From Atherinomorus stipes (lineage: Eukaryota > Chordata > Actinopteri > Atheriniformes > Atherinidae): DNA of 64,000 nt. The notes under the pieces were generated by a model. It saw nothing but the letters and a program-made list of their open reading frames with translations. It was not told where the DNA came from and ran no database searches. The stretch is from NCBI GenBank assembly GCA_023101725.1, contig JALJCO010010453.1:654501-718500 (forward strand), read 5' to 3'. Positions within the stretch are counted from its first letter, which is position 1. Each line of letters opens with the position of its first letter. The position numbers and the translations under genes were made by a program. Shown piece after piece: positions 1 through 12,150 of this stretch.

Positions 1-718
1 CTGCTGTAAAAACATTAGCATTCTTGTGTATGTGATTAAGTGGGGTTCACACTAAAAGCCTCCATGGAGATTTTAGTTACTAATGTGCACCACTGGGCTG
101 CGTTTTTGCAAGTTGGTTATTATCAGCTTATCCTTCTGCATATACATAACCAGTCAAAGATTTAGACACACTTTCCATTAAATTCAAAGGACAATGATGC
201 CAAAAGTTTTGACTGGGAATGAATGCAAAAACGCACATATGCATGGTATCGCAGGAAATGCTAAAAATTCTTGATGTTGTTTAACAGATCCACAGGTAGC
301 AGTAATGCTTCAAAGATACAGCAATGCACCCAGAGAAAATAAGGAGAAAGTGCACCATTAGCAAGAAAGCTTGACACTCCTCAACTCACTTCATACAGTG
401 CATTCATTTAGTTCATAGTATGTCTTGGAAGATGCTTTATTTCATGAAATGCAATAGGAGGGAAAAAGCATGCTGGAGGAATTATAAGTTGGAATGCATG
501 TGTGCACCTTTTGCTTAAATCTTTTCCTCACTTGTGGCATATAAATTTTGGGAATAACACATAAATTCCTTATTGTAAATTGAATAGAAGAAATATATAA
601 ATGCAATATTTCCACTAACACTATTGATGTTCAACTAACAACAATAACAGCAAAAACAACACAGCTATGCTTATTTAAAAAAAAAAAAAAAAAAAAAAGA
701 CAAAAGTTTGTTGCCTCC

Positions 719-931
719 AATGGGCTTTATGCACAACTCAACTACTACCTGAAATTAAGCAAGCTCCTTTGGACTGGACAAATTGATTAATCCAGGTGTG
801 CCTGACCTCAGTAACCACAACGACAATGACCAGACACACCTGGATTAATCAGTTTGTCCAGTAATGAAAGACAGGAAACAAAGGAGTTGGCTTAAGTTCA
901 GGAACTAGTGAAGTTGTGCACATAGCCCATT
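719..931. mobile_element. Fold-back MITE, family A, copy 1
   Basis: A palindromic element: the left arm begins AATGGGCTTTATGCACAACT and the right arm ends GTTGTGCACATAGCCCATT. Inner arms with ATTAATCCAGGTGTG and its complement complete a long hairpin. It has no coding capacity. Copies at 7070-7271 and 24827-25036 share arms and centre. Confidence 0.8.
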
Positions 932-1082
932 CCTTTCTCGTTGTGCCCTCCCTTTACTTCTTCTGCTCAACATAAAAGCAGAGAGACAAAAACCAGAGAG
1001 AACATAAAGATGTACAAACTGAAAAATTAGAGGAGGGGTGTACTGTATATCTGACATGCGCATTTTTCAGGCATTAAAGACC

Positions 1083-1277
1083 AGGTCCGGTCCTTCAGGG
1101 CCAGAATCCTGCAGGTTTTCAATGTATCCCTGCCCCACCACAGCTGACTCAAATCACTGAGTCATTGTGCAGAACTTAATAGGCTGTTGGATCCATCTAA
1201 TTTGAGTCAGCTGTGTTGGTGCAGGGAAACTCTGAAAACCTGCAGGACAGTGGCCCTCGAGGACCAACACCCCTGCC
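1083..1277. mobile_element. Inverted-repeat MITE, family C, copy 1
   Basis: The arms contain CCTGCAGGTTTTCA...CAGCTGACTCAAAT and its inverse complement ATTTGAGTCAGCTG...GAAAACCTGCAGG, with a spacer of about 60 bp. It is noncoding. A diverged copy lies at 36355-36560. The superfamily (perhaps hAT) is uncertain. Confidence 0.6.
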
Positions 1278-1801
1278 CTAAATACACTGGACATCATTTT
1301 ACAAGAAACGCTGAAAGTAAAAACAAGGTTTCTAACCAGGAAAACTGTGGATAGCATTTCTGCAAATTTAAAATCCACATAAAACACATAAACAAGACGA
1401 GGAAGCATTCACTGAGATAGGTTTATACATTATTAGGCTCTTATCTCCTCTATCTTCATTTTTAGTTACTTATGATTAGTTACTAATGTAAAGTTAAATT
1501 TACACAGACAAGTTATTCTCTGTTGCTGATGTAACCTATACTGTGCAAGCACTTTCACACACAACTGCATACACACACTCACACCAACACCTAGTAAGAA
1601 CGCTAAGGGAGCCGTTTCCATTAGCCGTAGAGGGACTCCAGCTGTAATGAGGCAGGTAATGCATATCTAATGAGGCGTAAACAGATTTATAAACACAGAC
1701 ACACACAGAGCTGTGGATCAAACCTTCCTGCTGAACACATAAAATACACCCCAATGCACATGTACACACTTAATCTCATTCAATCACACCACAAACACAG
1801 T

Positions 1802-1852
1802 GTCATTCATTCATTCATTCATTCATTCATCCATCCATCCATCCATCCATCC
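1802..1852. repeat. (ATTC)n(ATCC)n compound microsatellite
   Basis: About six ATTC units pass directly into about six ATCC units, a single-base shift in the repeat unit along the array. Confidence 0.95.
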
Positions 1853-2218
1853 ATTACTTTTCAGACAATTTGACAGCCTGTTAAGAAATGCATGTAGTCT
1901 TCTGTGATACTCGAGAGAGTAAACTTCAAGAATTGGAAAATTAAAAAAACACAAAGCAGCAACAGAAAATGAAGAGAGTGGCAGGGGAGGTGTGAAAAGG
2001 GATGAGGGTCTGTATGTGCAGTGCTGGCACAGACTGTGTTCAACATGTTTGTTCACTGGTGGCTGGTAGCCTGAAAACAGAAGATCTGATATGAACAATA
2101 GCATCATTACTTAAAAGCAGCATGTGAATCTTCTCTGAATATCAGCAAAAAAAAAAAAAAGAAGCCAAGCCAAGTGGTAAGATGTACTATAAAAAGGAAG
2201 CTGTTGTATGATATTTAC

Positions 2219-5200
2219 CTTAAAACAGGTGAATAAATTTCGTCAGAAGTTTCATGATCTCCACTCTGTGGCTCAGTAGACCATTTTTCACAATCATGTG
2301 TCCTCCTGGGCTGCCGGTCATAGTAGTTCTCACTGTTCAGTAGATAACCCTCCCACTTTGGCTCAGATGTTTGTAAATCTGTTTGTTGATGTGAGGAACC
2401 TCCAACCAGGACCTCATTAAAGCTCAGCAAGTCAGCAGATCCAAACTCTTGTTTTTCCTCATTTTCCTTTTGTTCTTCTGGTGTCCATTTTAAGAGGCCA
2501 CCATGCTCTACATCAGCTTCTTCCTCAGGCTCATCCTCGTCACACTCTTCCTCCATTAAATCTCCAGAGAATGGTAAGCCAAGTCCTCTGTCAGTAGAGA
2601 TGGACATTTCATTTACTGGGGTGCCTATCAGAGAGCTGGTGTGAGATACTGAACTGTTAGTAAGTACAGGGGATTGTGGTTCAGATGTGGTTTCGGAAGT
2701 GTCCTGTCTTACTAACTGACCCCCCCAGACTTGAAAGTCACTCAAGGAAGTAGTGCTTGGTGGAGGCGCTGATGGTGACTGCCCACCCTCATCTGAATCT
2801 TCCATTGAGATCTGTGAATGGACATAAACTTCCTCCCGGGTTTTTAGGAAGTGATCCGATGGTTGCCTTAATGATGGTGACACACTTCGGGCCACAATGC
2901 TTGTTTCATTTTCGTAATTTACTTCTTCTGTTGGTCTTGAATTTGATTGATGGAAAGATGCAGAGTTAGTTTTGGATTGGGTAGGACTGACAGTTTCTTG
3001 GACTGTGTGATGCTCAATGGCATCATCAAGGATAGTTTGGTAATGGGAAGTTAAGCCGGCTCCATTTGGTTCTGTGTCTGCTCCAGATTCACTATCATCT
3101 CCTCTGATTTGGTGTTGATTACTCTGCACCGTGTTCTCCTGGTGATCTTGTGGCCTAGAGGAGGTCATAATGCTGAATGTCTCCATGGCTTCTTTTGCTT
3201 GCCCATCATTCTGTTTCGGCCTGTCAGGCCACTCTTTACTCGTTTCTTTTACAGTGCCAGGGACCACAATGTATTCCATTTCTAAGCCTGAGAATGAATC
3301 TCCATCAGAACTGGACCCAAGTTTATCCTGACAACCTGTGTGAAGGTTGTCAGGGCTGTTCAGTGCATCTCTTTCTCCCCCTGAGACTGGGCTGGAGTTC
3401 AGAGATAAAGCTTCTATTATTCTGTCTTGTAAATTTCCATTGCCATTATTGTTGGCCCCTTCAGTAACAGGTTCATCTTCGTAGTGGGTCATTTTGATGG
3501 GAAGATATGATGAAGCTGATTCTGAGTAATCATGTTTCTTTAAACTGTCCCAATCTGCAAAGCTCGGGGTTAACGACTGGCTTGTCTGGATTTGGGTTTC
3601 AACAGCTTCTTCAGGACTTTCTGAAATATGCTGATTGGCAGAAGAGCTGTCCACCAGGACAAATGGGGAATGTTCACTAGATTGCTCCATCCAATCAGCC
3701 TCATCCAATTCACCACTGCTTGCATTTTCATAGTTATTCTCAGTCGGCCAGCTCTCATTCATTTGACTTAGCCCTCCCTCAAACAAGAAAACTTGGTTAG
3801 ATGTCTGGTCTTTATCTGAAAACACTGTTTTGTATTGTGCCTTTCTCAGAGAATCAGCAGTCTGATATTGATCCTGCATGTCATCTGTTAGATTAGGTTT
3901 TATCACAGCTATAAAAGGGCTAGATTGTCCCTCTAGCTGTATCATGTCTACTACAGGGCTAGCAAAGTTGTCAGGGGACGATGTCCGACTCCACGCTCCT
4001 GCTCCTACATTGTCATATTCAGATGTGGATGTGACAATGCCATGGACAGGCATGTCCCACATGTCAGTATTTTGTTGAGATGAAGTCTCATCTTTTGAAT
4101 GCTCAGATGCAGAGTCTTTCAAGACAGACGCTGACCACTGGCTCTGAACACTTTGCACGTCTTCATCGTCTATTTCCTCCCCCTTTGTTCCACCATCTGC
4201 AGCCTCTATGACTATTTTCACATTATGATCATGACTTCTCCACTCAATTTCTTCAGGCATCTGGCTGAAGACACCCTTGTCTTCTATCCCTTTGTCTTCT
4301 TCTGCCTGTTTGTTTGCATGTGTCTCAAGTAACTCACTTGTGTCAGTTGATTCCAAGTGATTAACATCTTTTCCATTCTCAGGTCCTTCAGGGGTGGTTG
4401 TTGCAGAGGAGCTGTCCTCCTGTATGGTTGTGTTCCACATCTCCATTCCACCATCAGAGTATCGTATTGGACTCTCTGCAGATGTATCCGTCCTAAAATT
4501 GGGGTTCAGCCCACTGAAGGAACCTGATTTGTCAGACAGATTTTCAGGGGTAGTCAGAGGTGATAGACTGTCATCCCGGATTGTCATATTCCACATATCT
4601 AGAGATTCAGGGTAAGATGTGGTGGTTCCGCTATCTGATTTGAGAAAGCCTTTCTGAGCCGAGTATGTCCAGAAGTCTAAGAGCTCCATCTGTTGGTCTC
4701 TTTTTTTGCCTTGCATCACATCATCATCTTCTTCTTTAGATGTATCTGGTGTTAAATTGTTTAAGATAGGATTTTTTGTTGATCCCTCTTTTCGTGCCAT
4801 GACACCAGCTTTGCATTTTCCGGTTACTTCATCCTCAGGTGGTGTCAACTGAAGATCAGCCAAGGTGACAGGGTTCCACTGATCCTTTAGGACTGTGCCT
4901 GGGCTCCAATTTTCACATGATTCAGTCTGCTCTGTGATCAAACTAAGCTGAGGTTCAAGACTTTTTGCTCTCTGGTGGGTATTCTCAGCCTTTAAGATTT
5001 CCTCTTTGCTTTCTTTTTCTCTCACATCAGTGACTGGGTCCACAATGTTCAAAGGGCTCTCAGATTCTTTATGTCTATTCCAGACACTATTATCACTTGA
5101 GGACATTGCTCCTTGGGCATCAAAGCTAAGTTCATCCCAAGTCTCCGACAAGGATGATGACACACTGTCTTTGTGTTGTAGGCCGTTGATCCTTTCAACC

Positions 5201-5821
5201 ACATCCTCTGGGAAGAACCGGACACCGCAACTGCTGGGAGGACGACTTCCTACTAGGCTGTTGACTGGGGTTGGGGGGACCATAGTGTCAATCATTTCAT
5301 GCCCATGAAACTGGCCATGGTGATCAATTGAACAATTTCCAGTTTCAAACCCTCCCAATGAGCTGGGAGCAGAGAAATCTAATAAACTTAGTTCGTCAAG
5401 CTCTGATAAGCTGGAGCTTCCTGCTCTTCTCGAACCATCATCTCCTCCTCCAGAATTGACCAGTTCCCCGCCTGCAGGCATCGGGTGTTCACTGCTGTGA
5501 GATGGGTCGAAACTAAATGGCTCAAAGTTGTCAGTCTTATTTCTGCTGGAGTGGTGTTTCCTCCTTTCAGGTGGGACAGGAGGAGAGAGAGATGCTAACC
5601 CAAGGGGAGTGGGGTTTCTCAGGAAGAATCCTCCTGGCCCTGCAGCTTGACTTCCACCTGCTAGAGCTTCACCAACTGGACTGTCATCACTTAGGAACAC
5701 GGAGCTCTCCTTGGAGGACCGACTGCTACGAATGGTGGTCATACCACTGTCAGGACTTAATAGTTCCCCACCAGCACTGATTCCTGCTGCTCCTGTGTCT
5801 TCTTCATCTTCTGGCATCACC
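2219..5821 (-). CDS. prune2: prune2 coding exon 9 (giant disordered exon)
   Basis: One uninterrupted 3603-nt exon encodes residues 401-1602, phase 2 to phase 2, with acceptor TTTAAATAG|GGTG and donor TTTTAAG|GTAAAT. It starts with a conserved block (LLSPDSGMTTIRSSRSSKES and VFLSDDSPVGE, both nearly identical to human PRUNE2), then PPTPVNSLVGSRPPS. The rest is acidic, Ser/Thr-rich and predicted disordered. Short Trp motifs recur, for example MWNMTIRDDS near 4590 and MWNTTIQEDS near 4435. The C-terminal part has an acidic run (EEECDEDEPEEE). No frameshift or stop interrupts it. Remaining exons with the BCH/CRAL-TRIO domain lie outside the window below position 1. Mammalian PRUNE2 (BMCC1) is a cytoplasmic protein linked to RhoA signalling and neuronal expression. 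Confidence 0.92.
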
Positions 5822-5918
5822 CTATTTAAACACATACAACACTATTAATGTTTATCTATGCTCATGAGAACCTCTCAGTCTAAAGGCTTTCACTGACACT
5901 TCATAAACATTTATATAC

Positions 5919-6250
5919 CTTGCTGCTGCCACCACATCTCCACTGCCTCCTTCAGCTCTTTCTGTGTCAGAACCATCCATGTCATTGATACCAGACGATC
6001 CCTGGGAGAACTCCACACTGCCTGCTACTCCTTCTGTGGAAGAGGTCCTGCTGCTAGGGTGACAAGCTAATACAGAGCTCCGTCGGTTGACAAAATCCTT
6101 GAGGAGTCCCCAGATCTCTTCCTCCAGCAGAGGAGTAGAACCAGAAGATGAAGAGGTGTTTATAGGAATGTGATAGATTTGGAGACTTTCCCTGTTCTCC
6201 AGTTCACCAGAAAGAGACCAGCTGGAGGATTCCTCCAGCTCAGTGCAGAT
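5919..6250 (-). CDS. prune2: prune2 coding exon 8
   Basis: This exon encodes residues 291-401 (332 nt, phase 0 to phase 2), with acceptor CTCATTACAG|ATCTGC and donor CAGCAAG|GTATAT. It begins ICTELEESSS and carries RTSSTEGVAGSVEFSQGSSG, very close to the mammalian RTSSTEAVAGSAPLSQGSSG. It marks the end of the folded DHH-derived domain and the start of the long acidic, serine-rich disordered region. It is separated from exon 9 by a 97-nt intron. Confidence 0.88.
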
Positions 6251-6419
6251 CTGTAATGAGAGTCACTTAATTTAATATCCTATCTTTTTGTTTTTGCTTT
6301 TTAAAAGTTAAATTGTAGACAATACAGAAAGGTCTGCCAAGAACAAAAACATGATACATGATTTAAGATTTATCTCCTCAATTGCATTACTATAAAGCAT
6401 CCACTCATCCAGCCTCTTA

Positions 6420-6908
6420 AGCCCCGTTTCCACCAGCGGGTCTGGGTCGGGTCGGGCCGGATCGGTCCACGTTTTTTTGCGTCTCCACAGATAAAAACTG
6501 GGACGGGTACCCTTATATCCGACCCGACCCGGCCTACTTTTTTGGCACCCTTCGGTAGGGGTACTAATCTAACCGATCCGGACCAAAGAGGTGGAGCTAA
6601 TACACAGCAATCAGCTGATTCATTGAAAAATCCGCCACTTCCCGCGTGACCCAGCGTAAAAACAAAGCCGGGGTGACTCCTTTCTGTTTCTGTCACGTGT
6701 GGCGCCGGTGTTTTGGTTAAACGGCGTTTCACGGCGATGATGTCACACAATCACGTAGCAGCGCTGTCCAGCTAATTCTCCGCCTCCAGAATAAGGGTAC
6801 AGGTTGCTGTGGGGACACAGCGTGAAATCAACACATCCGTACCCAAACCCACCCGATCCGGCCTGGCCCGGCCCGACCTGACCCAGACCCGCGGGTGGAA
6901 ACGGGGCT
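6420..6908. mobile_element. PIF/Harbinger-like MITE with TTA target duplication
   Basis: Terminal inverted repeats begin AGCCCCGTTTCCACC and end GGTGGAAACGGGGCT; the inner arms are GC-rich (GGGTCTGGGTCGGGTCGGG and its complement). The element is flanked on both sides by TTA (6417-6419 and 6909-6911), the three-base duplication typical of PIF/Harbinger. The ORF across it (minus strand) is not protein-like, so it is non-autonomous. GC content stands out from its AT-rich intron. Confidence 0.75.
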
Positions 6909-7069
6909 TTAGAGGATAATTCTTGTCAACTTTCCACTGCTATCCTGTGATTTAAATCACAGGAAGCTAATCAAATTACAGAAAAATATTGACTGAAACA
7001 AACCAAATGGACATTTCTACTTTGATAGACAAAGGTATGCATCAATGACTTTCATGTTTAATTAAACAC

Positions 7070-7271
7070 AATGGGCTATATGCACAACTCCATTACTTCC
7101 TGAACTTAGTAGTGCTCCTCTGTTTCCTGTCTTTCATTATTGGACAAACTGATTAATCCACCTGAGCAACTGGTCAGACACACCTGGATTAATCAGTTTG
7201 TTCAATAATGAAAGACAGGAAAAGAGGAGCACTACTAAGTTCAGGAAGTAGTGGAGTTGTACACAGCCCAT
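7070..7271. mobile_element. Fold-back MITE, family A, copy 2
   Basis: The arms GGGCTATATGCACAACTCCA and its inverse at the right end, plus TCATTATTGGACAAACTGATTA and its inverse, form a nearly continuous hairpin. It ends about 30 nt from the exon 7 splice donor. Confidence 0.8.
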
Positions 7272-7302
7272 ATCAACTTGTGTTATGGTGGTCTGATTTT
7301 AC

Positions 7303-7452
7303 CTGGTTCAGCATGTCTGTGTTATTTGAGTACACTGCCACCTGCTGGCGGGGATGATGAACTGTATCACTGATGGACAAGAGAGCCACAAGACCATCAT
7401 AGCCATGCTGATAACTGAGTGATTTCAGTCCATCCACGTAACCATGCCAGTT
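7303..7452 (-). CDS. prune2: prune2 coding exon 7 (DHHA2-like segment)
   Basis: This exon encodes exactly 50 residues (241-290), phase 0 to phase 0, with acceptor CATCTTTCAG|AACTGG and donor AACCAG|GTAAAA. The peptide contains QHGYDGLVALLSI and PRQQVAVYSNN, matching human KFGFDVLILFASY and PRRQIAVYSEN (from memory). This is the DHHA2-type half of the PRUNE fold. A fold-back MITE ends about 30 nt downstream of the donor. Confidence 0.87.
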
Positions 7453-9649
7453 CTGAAAGATGAAAAGAAAGACAAAAAATAAATAAATAAATAAACAAAC
7501 AAAAAAAACAAAAAAATAAAACAAGCCCAACGTTATTCCTGATGCAGCAGCTATACAGTTTCAGCTAATATTTCCTTACGTTTAGTTACAGCAGTTTCTA
7601 ACTTTGTCAGACCTTGTGCTCTTTATTGCACATCTGATTTAATCTAATTTGGTAAAAGTGGTTTCATTGGAGTCTGCGTCTGTGGCAATGAGATACGAAG
7701 CTGTCAAAGCGCACAGAGGGGTAGAGAGACACTTTCTGATTTATTGTTTGGAAATTAACTGTTTGCTCTTAAAACAGCCACCATGCACAGATTATGGTAA
7801 TTCAATGACACACACAATGATTGATGGATGGAAAGTTGCATTAATTAATTGTTTTGTTTGTCAAGGGAACTTTTTTCCCGATCTCTCTGAAATGATTAAC
7901 AACAATGTTATTGCAACCATAATTTGCCACGCAGGATTACACAAAGTGCTGTAAAGTGATACTTTTGAAAACATATTTGCTTGATTAATCTTGATTTGTT
8001 GTACAACTGTTTGCCTGTTTGCTTTTTGAAGTTCTCAAAATTGTTGTGGCACATATTTAAATGAAAGTTTCACAAAGAAAGAGATAGTTGAAATGAAAAC
8101 AGAAGTTTGCCCTCTACATTTCTGTGACTGGCATTCATGAAATACCTTTCACGTCATCTGACATGTTTAAATGCAACAATAATGTTTGATCATGTGTCTA
8201 TATTTTTATTCTGTAGTATGCACCTATGGATTGTGTGTGTGTGTGTTTCCTCTCACTGTTTGTGTAAGACTCTATTTGCATGGGTCCACTGCAAGTGATT
8301 GATGAGAGCTTCAGGCGCTGTATCTGCCCAGGCTTTGTCAATATTAACCTGCGAGGATGAGGGGGCTACAATACTCCTCCCCTTGTTCCACCCTTCATCC
8401 CTTCATCCTTCTCTCTCTCCACAATATGGCTGCTGTCAGAGTCAGGCCCATCAATCCTGGAGCGCACACACACAACTGTCACTTCACTGACACTGCCATT
8501 TCTCAACACTGATATCCTGATGAGTGCAATGAAGCCTCCCAAGATTCAATAAAAACACACATATTCACTCACATGGGAACAAAAGTAAAGGCACATGACA
8601 CTAACACATGCGGTTACACATAAAAATCCACCAGCAGTTAGGAACTATAATCTCACTTTATAAGCAATCATGCATCAGTATGTACACATAAAAGATTTTG
8701 ATAAAGTCGCCGCCATTTACAGTACATTATACACAAAAATGTACAGATGATGCTAGTACTCTAAAGCTACTACCCAACTGTGTGTGTATGCACACAAACT
8801 ACACACATACATGCACACAACCAGGGAAATATAGTCAGAAAACGAGCAGAGTGCGAATCTCTGCGATAACACGCAGGGCGACAGTCTGTCTGCCATTTGG
8901 CTCATAACTGAGTAAATTACTACTCATATTGCAGCCCCTCCTCTTCTCCCTCTGCCACCCCCAGACACACAGATTGCCTTTTCTTATAAATTATCAACAT
9001 GTTAGATTTAAAATCCACTTGCTAACTGTTTCTAAGAATATTACGATTCTTGCATAGAAACCTGTATCTCATTTGTTGAGCTTTGCTGAGATGTCAAAAA
9101 GAGCACTCTTCCAAACTCTTAACTTTTCTTTCTTTATGTTTGCTGGCATGTGTTTCAGAGACATCAGTCACTGGAAACTGTGCACTTAGTATTAAACTGT
9201 AACTTGTTTAATTGCTGATTATTAGAAAGAGCAAATCAAAAAGTAAGCATTAATGTCATTTCGTATCAGTCTGAAAAACTTAAGTGCATGCCATGCAGAA
9301 ATACTTGGTATGTAAAAGTAGGTAGTGATCAAGATTTGATATATTCATGTGCAGTGATGCTGCCATTTAATTCTTCGTTCAATTTCATTCATTCTGTAAA
9401 CCAAAAAGCAATTTTTTTTCAATTAAGTTCCAAAATAACAAAAAACAGAAAAATAATCTTAAAAAACAAACAAACAAAAAACCCAAAACAACACAAAGCA
9501 AGAAAACATTTGGATGATTTAGTGACACCTCTGCTGACACAGCTGTTATAAGTCAAGGTACAAAATGTCACTTTTTGCCCCTCCCTGCCTTTACTAAACA
9601 AATGTTAATCCCTCTGTAACCTCTATCTCTTGCATTTATCTTATTCTAT

Positions 9650-9770
9650 TTAAGCTTTTTCTCAATTTCTTTTTTTAAAACTTGTTTTTAATGCTTCTTC
9701 TGCACCCCACTGTAAAGCACTTAATGATTTGTGCACAGCACTAGGCTATACAAATAAGTTACCTTGCCTG
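9650..9770 (+). mobile_element. L2-like LINE tail
   Basis: A short tail with GTAAAGCACTTAATGATTTG and CTATACAAATAAG, the L2-type ending, without any coding part. Confidence 0.35.
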
Positions 9771-10844
9771 CTCACCATTTAAAAAGTTTTGCATATGTTA
9801 GTGTTGAAAAATGACCAGGCGGGTTAACTTTTTTTATGGTGCAATTTATTATTCATTGGGCAGAAATGCTTAATAAGTGCTGGTGCAGATCTGATTTGTA
9901 AAAATAAAGATAAAAATAAGAGAAGTAAGGCTGCAAATACAAATTTCATAGTGGATTGAACTATTGACCTCGATAGAGGCTTCCACATATCCTGTGTAAA
10001 TTTAGTTTCTTTTTTTTAAAGTCTACATTTCTGTTTCAATAACATTATTCAGTATTTGTGTTTTTTCTATGGTTGTGCATGTTTACTTAACCATTACACT
10101 AGACAGAATGTTTTAAACCACACGTTCACTTTCAAACAAAGGGGGAAAAAAGTTATTGGTAAATTGTCAATGTAGGGAAACTGTTTAAGAATAGCTTCCT
10201 TTTGATTTTGAAAGCTATCATTTAGGATTTTTTTCGGTCAGGAGCTATGATAATGTGATGAGTGATTTTGGAGATAAAAGCTTTTAAAAATGTTTTGTTC
10301 TTCAAAGACATCAAATGTTAGATGTGATTTTTACTCATTTTTGTTGCAACATACTTGCAAGGACAACTTTCTTGTTGCAGATATAATCTGTTGCAGACTC
10401 TTGTGCACAATAACAACGATAAAAGGCTCAGCATACGTAACACACACAGTACCTGGTATATGTTGCTGTTGATGTACAATCTTGCTGTCATGGTAGGCCT
10501 ATATGTTTCTGATAGCATAAACTTTTTTAGAAATTTTTTTTTGTTTACTCTACTTAAATTTTCAGTTTTCCACCCTTTTCCACCTGCCTGTCTGTTTTCC
10601 GTCACACTTTGCCTATTCATATCTTGCTCGCTCACAGTTTGCAGCTTCATCTTTCTCCCACACTGGGCCCCAATACTGACAACACCACGCACACACGCGC
10701 ACACACACACATACACACTCCCTCCCTTCTTATCTCATTGGTTGTCTTTGCTCCACAGGTAGCAAGTCTTTAGCGGCTGCTTGCAGTTCTCCCAACCTGC
10801 CGTCATTATGCACAATAGCCTTAGGTACAAAACTCAGGCCTCAT

Positions 10845-11140
10845 AACTCACGCCCCGCGTGCGTAAATTCCCGTGCAAACACAGTCAAAGCAAAAACACA
10901 TTTCCTGCTGTCGCCAACATCTCTGGCAAAGAATTAATCAAGCGTTCATCCATTTAGGCTCTTTGCATACCCTTTCCGTCAGAACACAGAATGCTAAGAG
11001 AGTTGCGAGTTCTTCTCAGGCGATCGTTTCGCCACCCTGATGAATCCATCAAGCGAGGTTTGATTTATACATCTGTCTGTGATCACAGCGGTACAGCTAC
11101 AGTAAATGGGGTGGCAAGGAGCGAGCTGACACCACCCTGC
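10845..11140. promoter_or_regulatory. Candidate noncoding conserved element, prune2 intron 6
   Basis: A balanced-composition, non-repetitive stretch in an AT-rich intron, with GCGTGCGTAAATTCCCGTGC, AATTAATCAAGCG and a TGATTTATAC-like homeobox motif. There is no ORF of interest. The call is based only on composition and absence of repeats. Confidence 0.25.
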
Positions 11141-11924
11141 TCAAACACACACACACACACATGCAAATGCGTGCACACATGTGTAGCATATACCATTTGC
11201 CACACACGCACACGCATGTGCTCACATATCAACAGTCATCAGCTCCTGTTCACACTCCTGCTTACACAAGAGTATCACTGCTTATGAAGTTTTTGGAGAG
11301 AAAGAGGGAAAAGGGGAGGGTGGTATGAAAGTTTGCAGAGAGAGAAACCCAAATGTCTTTCTGTCTGTCTGTCTCATATGGGCCTTCTCCACATGCTTCA
11401 TTCACTCAGCTCTAAGTGCAGGGATTTAGGGGCCAAGATGCAAGCACTGAGTCTATAAATGTTTTGCTTTGTTATTTGTTTGCCCTCAAAGCCCAAGGAA
11501 GCCACGGGGGAGAAGGAAAATGGGGGAAGAGAAAGAATCAGAAGATTTTTTTCTTTCCGACGAAATGATGAGGAAGAAACATCAGTATGAGATACTGAGG
11601 ATGCAGTGGAGCGAGCACTTTGTGCAGCAGTTTTCCAAACTTGTTTAAAAAAAAAAAATACAATGTTTTGTGTCATAAACGTTGCAACCAAATCAATACA
11701 TATGCTTCTTGGAACATATCTTGTAAATTTGTTATTGTTATTTGTATGAGTTTATTACCATGTTTGCAACCTTAGAAAGACAGTAAGATTAGTTTTAAGA
11801 AACACCATCCTACAATCTAACATGGCTACAAAAGTGTGTGAACTACTTAACAAACTTCTGGAAGTGCAAGACAGAAATAAAATAAAAAACTGAGTGAGTA
11901 CCTACAACAAAAACTAAGGAGATG

Positions 11925-12150
11925 GAAGGGTGGGGGACCCTGGCTTCCCGGTCTTCAATCTTAGTCCCTGGGAGGCCCACCCTGCACCTGCTGTCTCCTA
12001 GTGCTTCTCATCAGAAAGGCATTTACTGAGTGCTGTGGCTGCGGGCCCCTTCATTAGCGAGCATAATTATTTGTGCAAGTGGCGTAGGGCAAAAACTGGC
12101 CCTGCATAAACAAACAGAAGGGCCGGAGGACTGTGAACAAACAACACATT
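11925..12150. promoter_or_regulatory. Candidate noncoding conserved element, prune2 intron 6
   Basis: A GC-balanced, non-repetitive stretch (includes CCCTGGGAGGCCCACCCTGC and TTCATTAGCGAGCATAATTA) between repeats. Composition is unlike its surroundings and unlike any transposon recognised here. Function is inferred only. Confidence 0.28.

Larger units (their letters stand above)
1..2218 (-). other. prune2 intron 9 (3' part outside window)
   Basis: No further prune2 exon is recognised here. The interval contains a poly-A run (678-698), a fold-back MITE (719-931), a second inverted-repeat MITE (about 1083-1277), an (ATTC)n(ATCC)n microsatellite (1802-1852) and a short A-tract near 2147-2160. 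The small ORFs are fragments of these repeats. Confidence 0.6.
6251..7302 (-). other. prune2 intron 7
   Basis: A 1052-bp intron, about two-thirds transposon: a 489-bp PIF/Harbinger-like MITE (6420-6908) and a 200-bp fold-back MITE (7070-7271). The remainder is AT-rich and shows nothing else. Confidence 0.75.

Noticed and set aside
6370..6750. A 126-residue ORF on the minus strand
   Set aside because: Lies across the Harbinger-like MITE; the open frame comes from GC-rich inverted repeats.
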